From assembly GCA_030041355.1 (NCBI GenBank), contig JASHNZ010000022.1, forward strand, positions 20,212 through 84,211: 64,000 nt of DNA, in the 5' to 3' direction. Shown here one piece after another: positions 1 to 8,794 of the stretch (positions within the stretch are counted from its first letter, which is position 1; every line of letters begins with the position of its first letter). Source of the stretch: Nitrososphaerales archaeon. GTDB taxonomy: Archaea > Thermoproteota > Nitrososphaeria > Nitrososphaerales > CADDZS01. The notes under the pieces are model-generated. The model had not been told where the DNA came from and did not search any database. It was given only the letters and a program-made list of their open reading frames with translations. Made by a program: the position numbers and the translations under genes.

Positions 1-602
1 AAACGCGTGTATAACCAGATCAAATATATTGGAAAAACGAAAATCACCTCTTGTTTGAAGAGAACCGCTATGGCAAAGACTGCGGACGCCCATATTGGTC
101 GTTTCTTAATTAGAAGATAAAAACTCAGTATCACGAAGAATGTCATTGGTTGGCTGCTGAACCATAGGTAACCCTCGTAGAGCAAGAAGAATGGAGAAAT
201 CGCGTAAGAAACTCCTGCAATAAAACTAAGCTTGGAACTCGTAAAGTGGCGAGCTACCAGATATACCAGTGGTGCTGTAGCAGCATCTGTTAGCCAGATT
301 GGTATTGAGGCGGAAAACGATCCGCCTAATAGATAAAATGGATAAAGCGAGTATAAAAAGAGCGGCGGGTAAGCATAGGTGGGGATTTGTGTATAAGGAA
401 TTAATCCTTTGCTTAACTCCGCCAACTGAGTAACATAATAGTAGTAAAAGTCGTGATAAATCTCAAAGCCTGGATTGAAAGGACCATAGAGATATTGATC
501 AAGATTGATCCCGTTGTTGATACCATAAGTCATCTGGAGAATGGCAATTATCGCCCTAACCGACAAGGCTAACACGAATATCCACAGTATTGTTTTTCGC
601 AT
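1..602 (-). CDS. GT-C-like polytopic membrane protein (C-terminus cut by window edge)
   Basis: The minus strand is open from an ATG at 602 to the window edge, giving about 200 residues without a stop. The N-terminus starts MRKTILWIFVLALSVR, a membrane segment, followed by an extracytoplasmic loop rich in Tyr (HDFYYYYV) and the motif YAYPPLFLY, then repeated hydrophobic helices. A TM1, long acidic/aromatic loop and YPP motif is typical of polyprenol-phosphate-sugar-dependent GT-C glycosyltransferases (DUF2029/PMT-like). It stands upstream of nothing visible but runs in the same direction as the glycan cluster at 0.8-8.5 kb. The function as a mannosyl-type transferase of surface glycans is inferred; the catalytic half may lie outside the window. 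Confidence 0.72.
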   Translation of the reverse strand, partial: MRKTILWIFVLALSVRAIIAILQMTYGINNGINLDQYLYGPFNPGFEIYHDFYYYYVTQLAELSKGLIPYTQIPTYAYPPLFLYSLYPFYLLGGSFSASIPIWLTDAATAPLVYLVARHFTSSKLSFIAGVSYAISPFFLLYEGYLWFSSQPMTFFVILSFYLLIKKRPIWASAVFAIAVLFKQEVIFVFPIYLIWLYTR

Positions 603-823
603 TGCTGTTATCCTCGTGTTGCACTTTGTCGAGTCTGGAGCGCTGTTTATCTTTGTGAGGCTTGAATCTGTGTTCGGAATGCAGATTTCGGCCAGATATC
701 GGATTTGGAACTTAGCAAGGAAACACAGCGTAAAGACGAGTTATAGAATCAAATTCGTAGATAGCCTAGTGATAATTAATAATCCTAACAAAAGTGAGAA
801 GGAAATACGCACCTTCCGCGTAA

Positions 824-1657
824 TCACACAGCAACAAACTGCTTGTCGCTGAGAGGGTGGCCAGTGCGTCTTCCGTTGACGACTTCACCGCATTTAAAGG
901 GCCTGTAGATTTCCTCTATACTCCTTGATAGAAAATTATACTTGAGATCGTTCCTAACGAAGAAGGCATCATTTCCGCTGTTGTCACAAGCCACGAGCGT
1001 GTACCCCTTCTCTGTAGCCAGTTTTGTTAACGCAAGCAAGCTTGCCCCGTAGTAAGTGGTGCCATCCCAGATCCCGTGCGGGTCGTATGGCACAGCCAAG
1101 CTTTCGGTCAGCGAGAGAAAGGCATTGTACTCTACGACCACAACTCGCGGACTGAATCCCTCTATCGCTTTCCAGACCCAGTAGGTATTGTAGTCGACAT
1201 CGATAGAGAGAAGGTCGAATGTTCTCGGCACATTGTGTTTGATGAAAAGTTGATTGATGTTCTCCGCAGTTATGTTTTCCCTCTTTATTACCTCCGAAGC
1301 TCCTTCTAAAGCATCCATCCAAAGGGTAGACCATCCTCTTTTCCTCACTAGGTAAGCTGTGTTGCATTCGGTTCCATTTCCAACACCAAACTCTACGCAG
1401 AATTTGTCTGTCGCACCAACTCTTTGAAAGATTGCTCCTATGATTCCGTCTTCGCCAAATTGTGAGTAATGCTTCGCTTCATAACGGTTCAGCTGATCGA
1501 ACTTATCATGGCTCATTAGACGGCAGAGGATATTGGATCTCAAGTTTCTTGCCTTCCATAGTAACCAGAGCTGCGATGAAAGTGCGAAGAGAAAATATCC
1601 GGAAGCCCTTCTCTCTCCCAGTACCTTCTTAGCAGTCTCCGCCACCAATTTGTTCAT
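824..1657 (-). CDS. FkbM-like class I methyltransferase-fold protein
   Basis: A 277-residue protein with a Rossmann-type SAM-binding signature around residues 85-105 (CVEFGVGNGTECNT), then LLSIDVDYN and VVVVEYNAF motifs as in FkbM/Methyltransf_21-related proteins found in polysaccharide clusters. The N-terminal 50 residues are predicted helical and possibly membrane-associated (FLFALSSQLWLLW). It probably methylates a sugar or a glycan carrier, but substrate cannot be read from sequence. It is the most distal gene but one of the glycan cluster, 34 bases after the next methyltransferase-like gene on the same strand. Confidence 0.75.
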   Translation of the reverse strand: MNKLVAETAKKVLGERRASGYFLFALSSQLWLLWKARNLRSNILCRLMSHDKFDQLNRYEAKHYSQFGEDGIIGAIFQRVGATDKFCVEFGVGNGTECNTAYLVRKRGWSTLWMDALEGASEVIKRENITAENINQLFIKHNVPRTFDLLSIDVDYNTYWVWKAIEGFSPRVVVVEYNAFLSLTESLAVPYDPHGIWDGTTYYGASLLALTKLATEKGYTLVACDNSGNDAFFVRNDLKYNFLSRSIEEIYRPFKCGEVVNGRRTGHPLSDKQFVAV

Positions 1658-1691
1658 TGCTCATTTGCCCTTTCCCGTTCAAATACCGCAG

Positions 1692-2537
1692 CTAGAAATC
1701 CTGACCAACTTTATGAATGAAGTTCTTGGACAAGTCCTCAAATTTTGTTTCAAACTGCTGCAGGCCTCGCCTGAGACCAAGGAAAATCGCCACGTAACCA
1801 CGGGGTCTAAACTTGCTCTTAATTACCAATTGAGAGTTATCATAATTTGGAAAAAGAAAATCGAGTTGAACATTTGCGGAATTACTATGAAATAACGGAC
1901 TGATATATTCAAGCGAGTTTTCTATGCCATTGTACGTGTCATATTCCAATTGTGGATTATTCGGCACTTTAAAATCATCTATTACCAGAATAGAGCTCTT
2001 GCAGCATCTTAGAATTTCTTTCAATTCATCAGTCAGAGGCCAATATTCATTCCAATGCGCATCAAGCCAGAAAAGTGCAGGCTCTTGAAGCAGACCCGAC
2101 TCGAAACATTCTTTGATAGCCATTGGTGAGCTTTTGTTAATCAGTCGTACTCTGTCATCCATGCGAATCCTTGATAATCGCCGCAATGTACGTTTGTAGA
2201 AATATTCTTCGCTTTCGCAAGAAATTGTCTTAATATTCTGTACTTTATCTGCCAACCAAATTACAGAATCCCCTCTGAAAGTTCCTGCTTCGAAAAATGT
2301 TACCACCCGGAAGAAGTCTAATGAAGATAACAGAAAATGCTGTAAAATAGAATCATTGTGGAACGCCGCTTTGGGCGTAAGTCTCAGTGATTCAAGCTGT
2401 TTAAGTCGCACCATTACTTCTTTCTCGGAATGCTTCATAGCGTACGGTAGTATTCCAGGATGAAGAACTACTTCTTTGATACCCTTTCGCAACACGGATG
2501 CAGAAATATCTGGCATAATTTTCTCAGTCAAATCCAA
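1692..2537 (-). CDS. Putative SAM-dependent methyltransferase (glycan cluster)
   Basis: A 281-residue protein with a central nucleotide-binding region: FEAGTFRGDSVIW near residue 82 resembles the E/D-x-G-x-x-x-G SAM motif I, ISCESEEYF resembles motif II, and LFWLDAHW followed by SILVIDDF resembles motifs IV-V of class I methyltransferases such as the CmcI/macrocin O-methyltransferase-like families. The start overlaps the stop of the upstream GT2 gene by 14 bases, so the two are very likely co-translated. Role inferred as modification of an extracellular glycan; substrate unknown. Confidence 0.68.
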   Translation of the reverse strand: MDLTEKIMPDISASVLRKGIKEVVLHPGILPYAMKHSEKEVMVRLKQLESLRLTPKAAFHNDSILQHFLLSSLDFFRVVTFFEAGTFRGDSVIWLADKVQNIKTISCESEEYFYKRTLRRLSRIRMDDRVRLINKSSPMAIKECFESGLLQEPALFWLDAHWNEYWPLTDELKEILRCCKSSILVIDDFKVPNNPQLEYDTYNGIENSLEYISPLFHSNSANVQLDFLFPNYDNSQLVIKSKFRPRGYVAIFLGLRRGLQQFETKFEDLSKNFIHKVGQDF

Positions 2538-3543
2538 CTAACCGGATCTGGTTACTCATCTGACTGTAGTTACGATCGGAGCTGAACGTCTTTCTGTTCC
2601 CGTGCAAGTCGGAAATCGACAACAATGTCACTCTTGGTCGAATCGCACCGACAAAAGCACCTATCAGTAGACCCAGTTCCCTCGAGACCATTCGAATAAA
2701 AAGAAACTCCGGCAGACCGACACGAATACCTGACTTCAGGCCTTTGAAATATAGCTCACGATACACCTTGATACCATTGAGAAGAAACCATTCCTTGAGC
2801 AGTGTACTCACTGGAACCATCGCAGGAGAACCGGAGCCCGACACGATACGTCCATATGACGATCTCATAACAATCACATGGTTGAGAGTGTACCCAAACG
2901 AGCGCATAAAGGATAACTTGTATGACTTGAATGGATGATCATGGTACACCTCAATTTCGGGGTCTAGTATCATTCTGCTACCCATTGTAACTGCCCGAAA
3001 AGCAAATTCTGTATCGTGTTGAGATCGCAAGTTTTTGAGACCCCCAACTCTTGAAAAGAGTTCGCTCTTGAAAGAACAATTAGAGAAGCCTAAGCCCAGT
3101 CCTTCCTGCTGTATGAACTTGGGAGCATTCTGCATTGGCATATTCCATGCGAATGCGAATTTGTCACCTCCCCAAAACACTCTGCCACCAACCAAGTCGT
3201 ACCCCTTTGCCTGCCACTCGACATGTTTTCTCACCCAATCTTTCGGGACATAGATATCGGAATTTGTAAACATGATAACTTCACTTTCTGTTGCTCTGAT
3301 TCCAATAATGTGACCTTCAGCTTCGGAACATCCTGGAGACAATATTTGACGAACGCCTCTACGCTCTGTCTGTCTGACCGCCTCGATTGAACCATCAGTC
3401 GAGCCTCCATCGACAACAATTATGTTCAATAGATTCAACGGATAGTCTTGATTCAAAAGATGTTGGAGACATCTGTCTATGGTTCTCACAGAATTAACAT
3501 GCGAGACTATCACGGCAACGGTTTGTGTAAAGTCGTTACTCAA
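2524..3543 (-). CDS. Family 2 glycosyltransferase
   Basis: A 339-residue GT-A glycosyltransferase. The N-terminus shows the GT2 pattern VAVIVSHVNS, CLQHLLNQDYP and IIVVDGGSTDGS (nucleotide-sugar binding Asp), followed by an N-S-D metal-binding motif (FTNSDIYVPKDW) and the acceptor-side FAFRAV/HDTEFAFR segment. The C-terminal 100 residues contain two hydrophobic stretches, consistent with membrane association at the cytoplasmic face. It transfers a sugar from a nucleotide or dolichyl donor onto a growing glycan; donor specificity is not readable. It lies in a tight minus-strand run with methyltransferases, a dehydrogenase and an epimerase. Confidence 0.9.
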   Translation of the reverse strand: MSNDFTQTVAVIVSHVNSVRTIDRCLQHLLNQDYPLNLLNIIVVDGGSTDGSIEAVRQTERRGVRQILSPGCSEAEGHIIGIRATESEVIMFTNSDIYVPKDWVRKHVEWQAKGYDLVGGRVFWGGDKFAFAWNMPMQNAPKFIQQEGLGLGFSNCSFKSELFSRVGGLKNLRSQHDTEFAFRAVTMGSRMILDPEIEVYHDHPFKSYKLSFMRSFGYTLNHVIVMRSSYGRIVSGSGSPAMVPVSTLLKEWFLLNGIKVYRELYFKGLKSGIRVGLPEFLFIRMVSRELGLLIGAFVGAIRPRVTLLSISDLHGNRKTFSSDRNYSQMSNQIRLVGFD

Positions 3544-3571
3544 AAGTGCTTTCGCTCTTCAGTCTTGGAAA

Positions 3572-4327
3572 TTAGATCGTCTTCTTGCGCTTACCGTTCA
3601 AAATTATGTGCCACCCCAAGCCATACTCTGGAGGCACGCGGATCTTAACTTTTCTAGCTCCGGGAGTATCGATCACATCGAAAAACACTTTTGCTTCGAC
3701 GTTGTCAAAGTTTTCATAAAGAAGTTCGCAGGCTTCTTTCTTATTGTAGGCCCTTGTATAAGGGCAACCTAGATTACGTTCGGAATAACGGCGAAGCAAT
3801 TCATTTTCATCAGCCACTTCATTTCGGTGCAAGAATAAGATAGAATATGCATACAGCAAGCTTTCTTTGTTATAGACCATGCAAATTAAATCACCGCCTA
3901 CTTTTAGAGTCCCCGCAATTTCGTCGATTACTATCTCTATTTTTGGTATGTGATGCAAAACTCCGAAAGAGTACACGCAGTCAAAACAACCAGACCTGAA
4001 GGGCAATTTCTCTGCCGATGCCCGCACCACATTTGGGGTTGCTCCAGCTTCCCTTAGAGTATCACGTGTGGCTCTGGTCCCTTCACTCGTGAAATCAAGG
4101 CTAATTACTTCAGCTCCATTTCTTGCAAATTCCGCTGAATCAACTCCCCCTCCACACCCGACTTCGAGGATGCGCTTGTGTCGATAGTTTTCAAAACCAA
4201 CTGCCTCGTGCATGTAGTCTTGGAGCTCGTAACGCTGTCTTCGCCTAACTTCATAAGAAGCGTTCTCACCTTTGAAGCTCCAGGGGAAATTGTTACCCCA
4301 ATACTCGAGATACTGGATATTACTCAT
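3572..4327 (-). CDS. Class I SAM-dependent methyltransferase
   Basis: The product has motif I at ILEVGCGGGVDSAEFA, motif II at VISLDFTSEGT, and the FDCVYSFGVLHHIPK segment typical of Methyltransf_11 enzymes (UbiE/coq5-like). I chose the ATG at 4327 (MSNIQYLEYWGNNF) because the family N-terminus begins with this Y-W-G region; an in-frame ATG at 4396 would add 23 residues and overlap the NAD synthetase gene by 10 bases. It lies 28 bases from the GT2 gene in the same direction. Likely a glycan, lipid or sugar-nucleotide methyltransferase; substrate unknown. Confidence 0.85.
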   Translation of the reverse strand: MSNIQYLEYWGNNFPWSFKGENASYEVRRRQRYELQDYMHEAVGFENYRHKRILEVGCGGGVDSAEFARNGAEVISLDFTSEGTRATRDTLREAGATPNVVRASAEKLPFRSGCFDCVYSFGVLHHIPKIEIVIDEIAGTLKVGGDLICMVYNKESLLYAYSILFLHRNEVADENELLRRYSERNLGCPYTRAYNKKEACELLYENFDNVEAKVFFDVIDTPGARKVKIRVPPEYGLGWHIILNGKRKKTI

Positions 4328-4386
4328 GTTTACAATCCACGCTTTGTCTATCTCGTATATACCTGCCTTGCAGGCAAGAGCAAAAA

Positions 4387-5256
4387 TCACGACCATTCTC
4401 TCGGATATCGCAAATCTGAACCATGAGATCTAAAACTCACTTTGAAAATCTCAGCAGGGCAACGCTTATGTTGAGTGACTTTCACCTGCTGAATCACCTT
4501 ACGGACTTTTTGTATTGGAATCCGAAGTTGCTTTGATATCGATTCCTCGTCTAACCAAAGGTCAAATCGTCGAAAGAGTATTTGATCAAGCAGAAAGTAG
4601 TTCATTCCGAGCTCACCTTCTGCTGTCTGGCCTTTCCAAAGAGCAGGCGACGGAGGTTTTTCGTAGATTCTCCTAGGCAGATTGACCCTGCAAGAGATTT
4701 GTCTAACTTGGGACTTGTACAGGTCACCAATTGGTAAAAGATCCACGCCGCCATCTCCGAATTTCGTAAAATATCCAATAGTGATTTCCGATTTGTCACC
4801 AGTTCCAATTACCAAGCCGTTACGCTGATGGGCGAAACTGTGAAGCAAAATCATGCGAGTCCTGGCTTTTATATTGCCAACGCCCAGCCTGTCATGACAA
4901 CCAGTGCGTGTCGCCTTCGCCAATTCTTCCACGTGCGAATCTATCTGAATTGTCTTTACATTAGACGAAGGAATTTGTAGAGATGCGGCCATCGATTTAG
5001 CATCTTCGATGTCACTTTTGGATGTCGTCCTACTTGGAAGGAGAAACAAACGCGTTCGGTTAGCTCCGAGAGCTTTTGCAGACAAGAAAGCAACCAAAGC
5101 AGAGTCTACTCCACCGCTGAGACCTATTATAGCAGATTCACAGGCAGCGTAGTCCAAAACGTAAGATCTGATGCGTTTCACGAGATAGCTAACTACATGA
5201 CTTACGTTCACTCTTAGTTCCTCTGGCATTCTACTTTCAAAATCCAATTTAGTCAA
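4387..5256 (-). CDS. nadE: NAD(+) synthetase (synthetase domain only)
   Basis: A 289-residue ATP-pyrophosphatase-fold enzyme that amidates nicotinic acid adenine dinucleotide to NAD. Key motifs are the P-loop SGGVDS at residues 47-52, GNIKARTRM, GTGDKSE, the GYFTKFGDGGVDLLPIGDL metal/ATP loop, and KPPSPALWKGQT near the C-terminus; these match the archaeal/bacterial NadE family well, and the length is that of the synthetase domain without a glutaminase domain. The upstream gene (5253-6101) overlaps it by 4 bases and encodes a nitrilase-fold protein, so the pair looks like a glutamine-dependent NadE split into two subunits. Its location in a glycan cluster is unusual; canonical motifs argue it is a genuine NAD synthetase rather than a sugar amidase. 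Confidence 0.92.
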   Translation of the reverse strand: MTKLDFESRMPEELRVNVSHVVSYLVKRIRSYVLDYAACESAIIGLSGGVDSALVAFLSAKALGANRTRLFLLPSRTTSKSDIEDAKSMAASLQIPSSNVKTIQIDSHVEELAKATRTGCHDRLGVGNIKARTRMILLHSFAHQRNGLVIGTGDKSEITIGYFTKFGDGGVDLLPIGDLYKSQVRQISCRVNLPRRIYEKPPSPALWKGQTAEGELGMNYFLLDQILFRRFDLWLDEESISKQLRIPIQKVRKVIQQVKVTQHKRCPAEIFKVSFRSHGSDLRYPREWS

Positions 5257-6101
5257 AGTTCTTCTAGCATCTCATGTAGCTTACTGTTGTGATCCCTAAA
5301 GGACGTAAAGCGTCTCGCTTGACCTATTTCATCCAGATCGATTTTCGCAAGCAGAATATCTGAATCGAATTTTCTCGCTCTCGCGACAATTTCCCCAAAC
5401 GGCGAGATAATAGTCGAACCGCCCCAAAAACATTCATCATCCTCAGGCCCAGAGCGATTTACAAATACGACAAATACAGTGTTCATTATTGCATGAGCTT
5501 TTAGTATTGAGATCCATTGAGACTCGATTTGCAATTCATTTGATGAATTTGATTTTGTTAGCCCCCTTGCAGGCGATGAAGCAATGCAGATTACCACTTC
5601 CGCACCTAGCCTCGCCAACGCTTCTGTAGGTTCTGGATGCCAGCCATCCTCGCAGAGTATAACACCAAATCTGCAAAGTGGAGAATCGAAAACTTTGAGA
5701 TCAGTCTTCGGGTTGCCCGGAGCGAAATATCTCTTCTCCTCGAAGAGCCCGTAAGTAGGAAGGTAGAACTTCGAAGTGGTTCCGATTGTCTTTCCATCTC
5801 CCATTACGGCGGCAGAATTTTCAATGAAACTAAGATTGTTTTGCCTGACAAACCCAACTATTACGCGCTGACCAGCTTTTGTTTTCTTAGCAATCCTCAA
5901 CAATGCTTTCTGACATTGTGGGACGACCTCATAGGCGATATCTTTCAGTAGATATCCCGTAAGCGAAAGTTCTGGAAAGCACACAAAATCAGGTCTCTCT
6001 CCGTTTAGCTTCTCGAGAACTTGGATATGTTGCCTTTCGTTTGCTTGAACGTTACCGATCTTTGAAGAAATCTGCGCGAGACCAAATTGAACAGTTTTCA
6101 A
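5253..6101 (-). CDS. Nitrilase-superfamily amidohydrolase, probable glutaminase subunit of NadE
   Basis: A 282-residue carbon-nitrogen hydrolase. The catalytic triad is visible: Glu44 in CFPELSLTGY, Lys111 in SKFYLPTYG, Cys150 in GVILCEDGWHPE. The LTGYLLKD and YLPTYGLFEEKRYFAPG segments are those found in the N-terminal glutaminase domain of glutamine-dependent NAD synthetases. Here it would hydrolyse glutamine and pass ammonia to the synthetase encoded next to it (4-base overlap, stop/start coupled). The upstream gene also overlaps by 4 bases, so the nucleotide-sugar dehydrogenase, nitrilase and NadE form one translationally coupled unit. A free-standing omega-amidase role cannot be excluded. 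Confidence 0.88.
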   Translation of the reverse strand: MKTVQFGLAQISSKIGNVQANERQHIQVLEKLNGERPDFVCFPELSLTGYLLKDIAYEVVPQCQKALLRIAKKTKAGQRVIVGFVRQNNLSFIENSAAVMGDGKTIGTTSKFYLPTYGLFEEKRYFAPGNPKTDLKVFDSPLCRFGVILCEDGWHPEPTEALARLGAEVVICIASSPARGLTKSNSSNELQIESQWISILKAHAIMNTVFVVFVNRSGPEDDECFWGGSTIISPFGEIVARARKFDSDILLAKIDLDEIGQARRFTSFRDHNSKLHEMLEEL

Positions 6102-7429
6102 GCCAGTACCGCCGGGATTTTCTTATTGAAACTCTTTCCTAGGGGGAAGTATCTCGACGAGTTGCGTATAGCATCATCGTTTAGGATTCGCCAGCAGTCT
6201 ATGACAAATTTATCGGAAAAAACAGAGCTGTTAATTTTTTTGAAGGCCTCCCATGGAGTGGCGACTATGCACACATCGGTTGCTTCAATACAAGCTTCAG
6301 CTGTTGGCTTGAATCTCAGTTCGTCTGTCCTGAAAGAATCATTAGTGAGCGCGGGGTCATAAACAAAGATCTCGAATCCTTCCGAAGCTAACTGCCGCGC
6401 GAGCATCAAAGCTTGGGAAGCTTCAGTCACATTTGTTCCAGGCTTGTAAGTCAAGCCAAGTACACCGACTTTCATCGGCGGATGCAGGTTCTCTTTTACA
6501 AATATTCTTGTGATTCGCTTAACTTGCCTTTCATTAATCTGATGTGTCATAAGAGCTAGATCTCCCTGTGCACCAACTCCTTTTGCAAAACTTGCGAAGG
6601 CTATATTGTCTCTTGGGAAGCAAGGTCCGCCATACCCAAGCGCTCCTTTGAGGTACGCGGAACCTATCCTCTTGTCCTTTCCAATCGCAGTCGTTATCTG
6701 ATCGACATCTGCGCCTACGACATTTTCACAAATCTCAGCTAAGGTATTGGCATAGCTCATCTTCATAGTGACGAATGAATTAACAGAAATTTTTGCGATC
6801 TCGGCGTTCACAAAGTTCATTCGCTCTATTGGCGGATCATTCTCGCATACATAAGACTGAATTTGGGCAAGTTCTTGTCCTGCTCTTTCATCAGACTCGC
6901 CAATCAAAACGAAATCAGGACGTAGCAAACCTCTAACCACGTTTCCTAAGGCTATGAATTCTGGGTTATAACACAGGCCAAAGTCTCGACCGCATACCTT
7001 GGAAGATCTCTCCTCGAGAAGCGGGGCTAGATGTTCCATCGAGCCTGGCATTACAGTGCTTGTCAAAACAATAAGATGGTAACCAGGCTTCTCGCGCAGC
7101 GCTTCTCCAATTTTACCCATTGCCTGCTCTACATAGCCTAATGAAAATCCTCCAGATGGCTCGCTAGGAGTTGGAACTACTACAAAAGTGGCGTCAGAGT
7201 TGTGTATTGCTTGGTTGTAATCAACGGTAGCAGATAATCTTGCCCGGTGAGCTTGAAGCAGAGTTTCGAGACCTGGTTCAAAAATCGGAGAGATTCCTCG
7301 ATTGACTTGATTTATCTTGGACGCGTCTGTGTCGACTCCGATTACAGAGAAGCCTTTACTTGCAAGAACATTGGCGAGGCATAGACCCAGTTTACCCAAT
7401 CCCACCACAGAGATATTCGAAATCCGCAA
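6098..7429 (-). CDS. UDP-glucose/UDP-ManNAc-type nucleotide-sugar 6-dehydrogenase
   Basis: A 443-residue NAD-dependent enzyme that oxidises a sugar C6 hydroxyl twice to give a uronate. Domains in order: N-terminal Rossmann fold with GLGKLGLCLA (residues 10-19), central domain with the catalytic cysteine in GYGGPCFPRDN, and a C-terminal UDP-binding domain with GVLGLTYKPGTNVTEAS. Length is usual for the family (UDP-Glc/GDP-Man dehydrogenase). It requires two NAD per product, which gives a plausible link to the NAD synthetase genes directly downstream (4-base overlap). Exact sugar (glucose, ManNAc, GlcNAc or mannose) is not decided by the motifs I can see. Confidence 0.92.
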   Translation of the reverse strand: MRISNISVVGLGKLGLCLANVLASKGFSVIGVDTDASKINQVNRGISPIFEPGLETLLQAHRARLSATVDYNQAIHNSDATFVVVPTPSEPSGGFSLGYVEQAMGKIGEALREKPGYHLIVLTSTVMPGSMEHLAPLLEERSSKVCGRDFGLCYNPEFIALGNVVRGLLRPDFVLIGESDERAGQELAQIQSYVCENDPPIERMNFVNAEIAKISVNSFVTMKMSYANTLAEICENVVGADVDQITTAIGKDKRIGSAYLKGALGYGGPCFPRDNIAFASFAKGVGAQGDLALMTHQINERQVKRITRIFVKENLHPPMKVGVLGLTYKPGTNVTEASQALMLARQLASEGFEIFVYDPALTNDSFRTDELRFKPTAEACIEATDVCIVATPWEAFKKINSSVFSDKFVIDCWRILNDDAIRNSSRYFPLGKSFNKKIPAVLA

Positions 7430-7443
7430 TACCTCTCACTTGG

Positions 7444-8505
7444 CTATGTTGAGATTTTGACTTCTACAGGTTCAGCTACACTCTTTCGCATTTCAGAGTG
7501 CCATTGGACAGTCCTATTCAATCCTTCTTTCAGATCAACACGAGGTCTCCAGCCCAGTATCTTTTTAGCTCGAGCGATATCCAGTGCTCTACTGAAGGGC
7601 CCTTCAGGTTTGCTCAAGTCATACTGAACTTGTTTTGGTTGATGATCTGAAATTTCCAGGATCAGTTTTGCGACCTCTTCTATTGTATACCTCTTGTCCC
7701 ATCCCAAATTCACAGGTGTGCCATCTGCAATATTCTCAGCGGAAAGTATTGTCCCATTAACAATATCATCCACATAGGTAAAGCCTCTTTCTTGCTTACC
7801 AGACCCCCAAACCACGTACGGATCCTGTTTATCCAGAGCTTTTTCGATCAACGCCGCGATGGCGTGACTCGCATCCAGTTCTCCTGGTCCGTAGACAGTA
7901 AGATAACGGCTAGCAGAAGACTTCAGACCATGTTCTTTGTGAAAGGCTAAAAGCTGCATTTCGCCCATTAGCTTCGCGAAACCATAGAGGTTATCACTGC
8001 TCTGCCAATTCTCGCCAGTACTGAGGATGTCATCTTCCTTTAGTAAATAACCAGCTCTGTTGAGTGACGGAGGATAGACACATGCGCTCGAAGAATAATG
8101 GACATGTTCTATGCCCGCTTGATAAGATTCACTGATTACGTTGTGATCAATAGCAAGCATTTCCGAGCATTCGGCTTGATGAATATCCACAAATTCCCTG
8201 CCCCCAAAAACTGCGCTCAGATGAAAAACTGAATCGTGACTTTCCGCAAGTAGCCGAAAGCGCTCTCTCTGAGTCGAGAGGTCGATTGCTTGAATCTGGA
8301 TGTTATTTAGCCCATGGCTTTTGTAAATTCGGTCCAGCCGATTAAGTTTAGCGAGCCAAACCCGTGAATCCTCTGGAAACAAGGCTTTGTCTACGACTGT
8401 CACATCGGAACCAAGATTCAGCAACCGATCCACTAATGCTCCACCGATAAAACCTGCCCCACCGGTTACAATAACTCGACGCCTTGACCACTTCATAACT
8501 ATCAA
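7444..8505 (-). CDS. NAD-dependent nucleotide-sugar epimerase/dehydratase
   Basis: A 353-residue extended short-chain dehydrogenase. It has the GGAGFIGGALV dinucleotide-binding motif, the active-site YSSSACVYPP serine region and the NLYGFAKLMGE Tyr-x-x-x-Lys catalytic pair, then RYLTVYGPGE and the YTIEEVAKLI region, a layout like GDP-mannose 3,5-epimerase or UDP-glucose 4-epimerase. An in-frame second ATG (8496) is an alternative start. It lies 14 bases upstream of the dehydrogenase and should be co-transcribed with it, making a modified sugar nucleotide for the glycosyltransferases downstream. Confidence 0.9.
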   Translation of the reverse strand: MIVMKWSRRRVIVTGGAGFIGGALVDRLLNLGSDVTVVDKALFPEDSRVWLAKLNRLDRIYKSHGLNNIQIQAIDLSTQRERFRLLAESHDSVFHLSAVFGGREFVDIHQAECSEMLAIDHNVISESYQAGIEHVHYSSSACVYPPSLNRAGYLLKEDDILSTGENWQSSDNLYGFAKLMGEMQLLAFHKEHGLKSSASRYLTVYGPGELDASHAIAALIEKALDKQDPYVVWGSGKQERGFTYVDDIVNGTILSAENIADGTPVNLGWDKRYTIEEVAKLILEISDHQPKQVQYDLSKPEGPFSRALDIARAKKILGWRPRVDLKEGLNRTVQWHSEMRKSVAEPVEVKIST

Positions 8506-8506
8506 A

Positions 8507-8794
8507 CTACTGAATAAGATCCTGACCGCTAGATGAAGGTCTGCGGATTCTACTCACGACATGAAGAAAGTTCGAGCGCATGATATTCCTTAGGAAGCTG
8601 GAGTTTTGATTTCGTATACCATTCTCCCTTATGGATTGTGTATCTATTTCGAAAGTTCTATCGGGTTTAGAACGAGAGATGGCCTTGTCTGTTTCCCTTT
8701 GGCTTGTCAATGGGACAAAAAGAAGGGGCGTGTGGGGTTTTTCGGCAACCACCACTTTCTCTATTTGCTTGTCTTGGTTGTGTTTACTGTGCAA
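8507..8794 (-). CDS. Small polar hypothetical protein (doubtful)
   Basis: A 95-residue reading frame rich in charged and polar residues with no recognisable domain. For it: it stops one base before the epimerase start, as expected for an operon gene, and otherwise about 280 bases between the pilin-like gene and the epimerase would be empty. Against it: it overlaps the pilin C-terminus by 11 bases, and its composition (many Arg, Ser, Gln) is not distinctive. Nothing can be said about function. Confidence 0.28.
   Translation of the reverse strand: MHSKHNQDKQIEKVVVAEKPHTPLLFVPLTSQRETDKAISRSKPDRTFEIDTQSIRENGIRNQNSSFLRNIMRSNFLHVVSRIRRPSSSGQDLIQ

Noticed and set aside
4387..5256. Reinterpretation of NadE as a glycan-specific amidotransferase
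   Set aside because: All NadE motifs (SGGVDS, GTGxKSE, FTKFGDGGVD) are intact, so NAD synthesis remains the most likely function.
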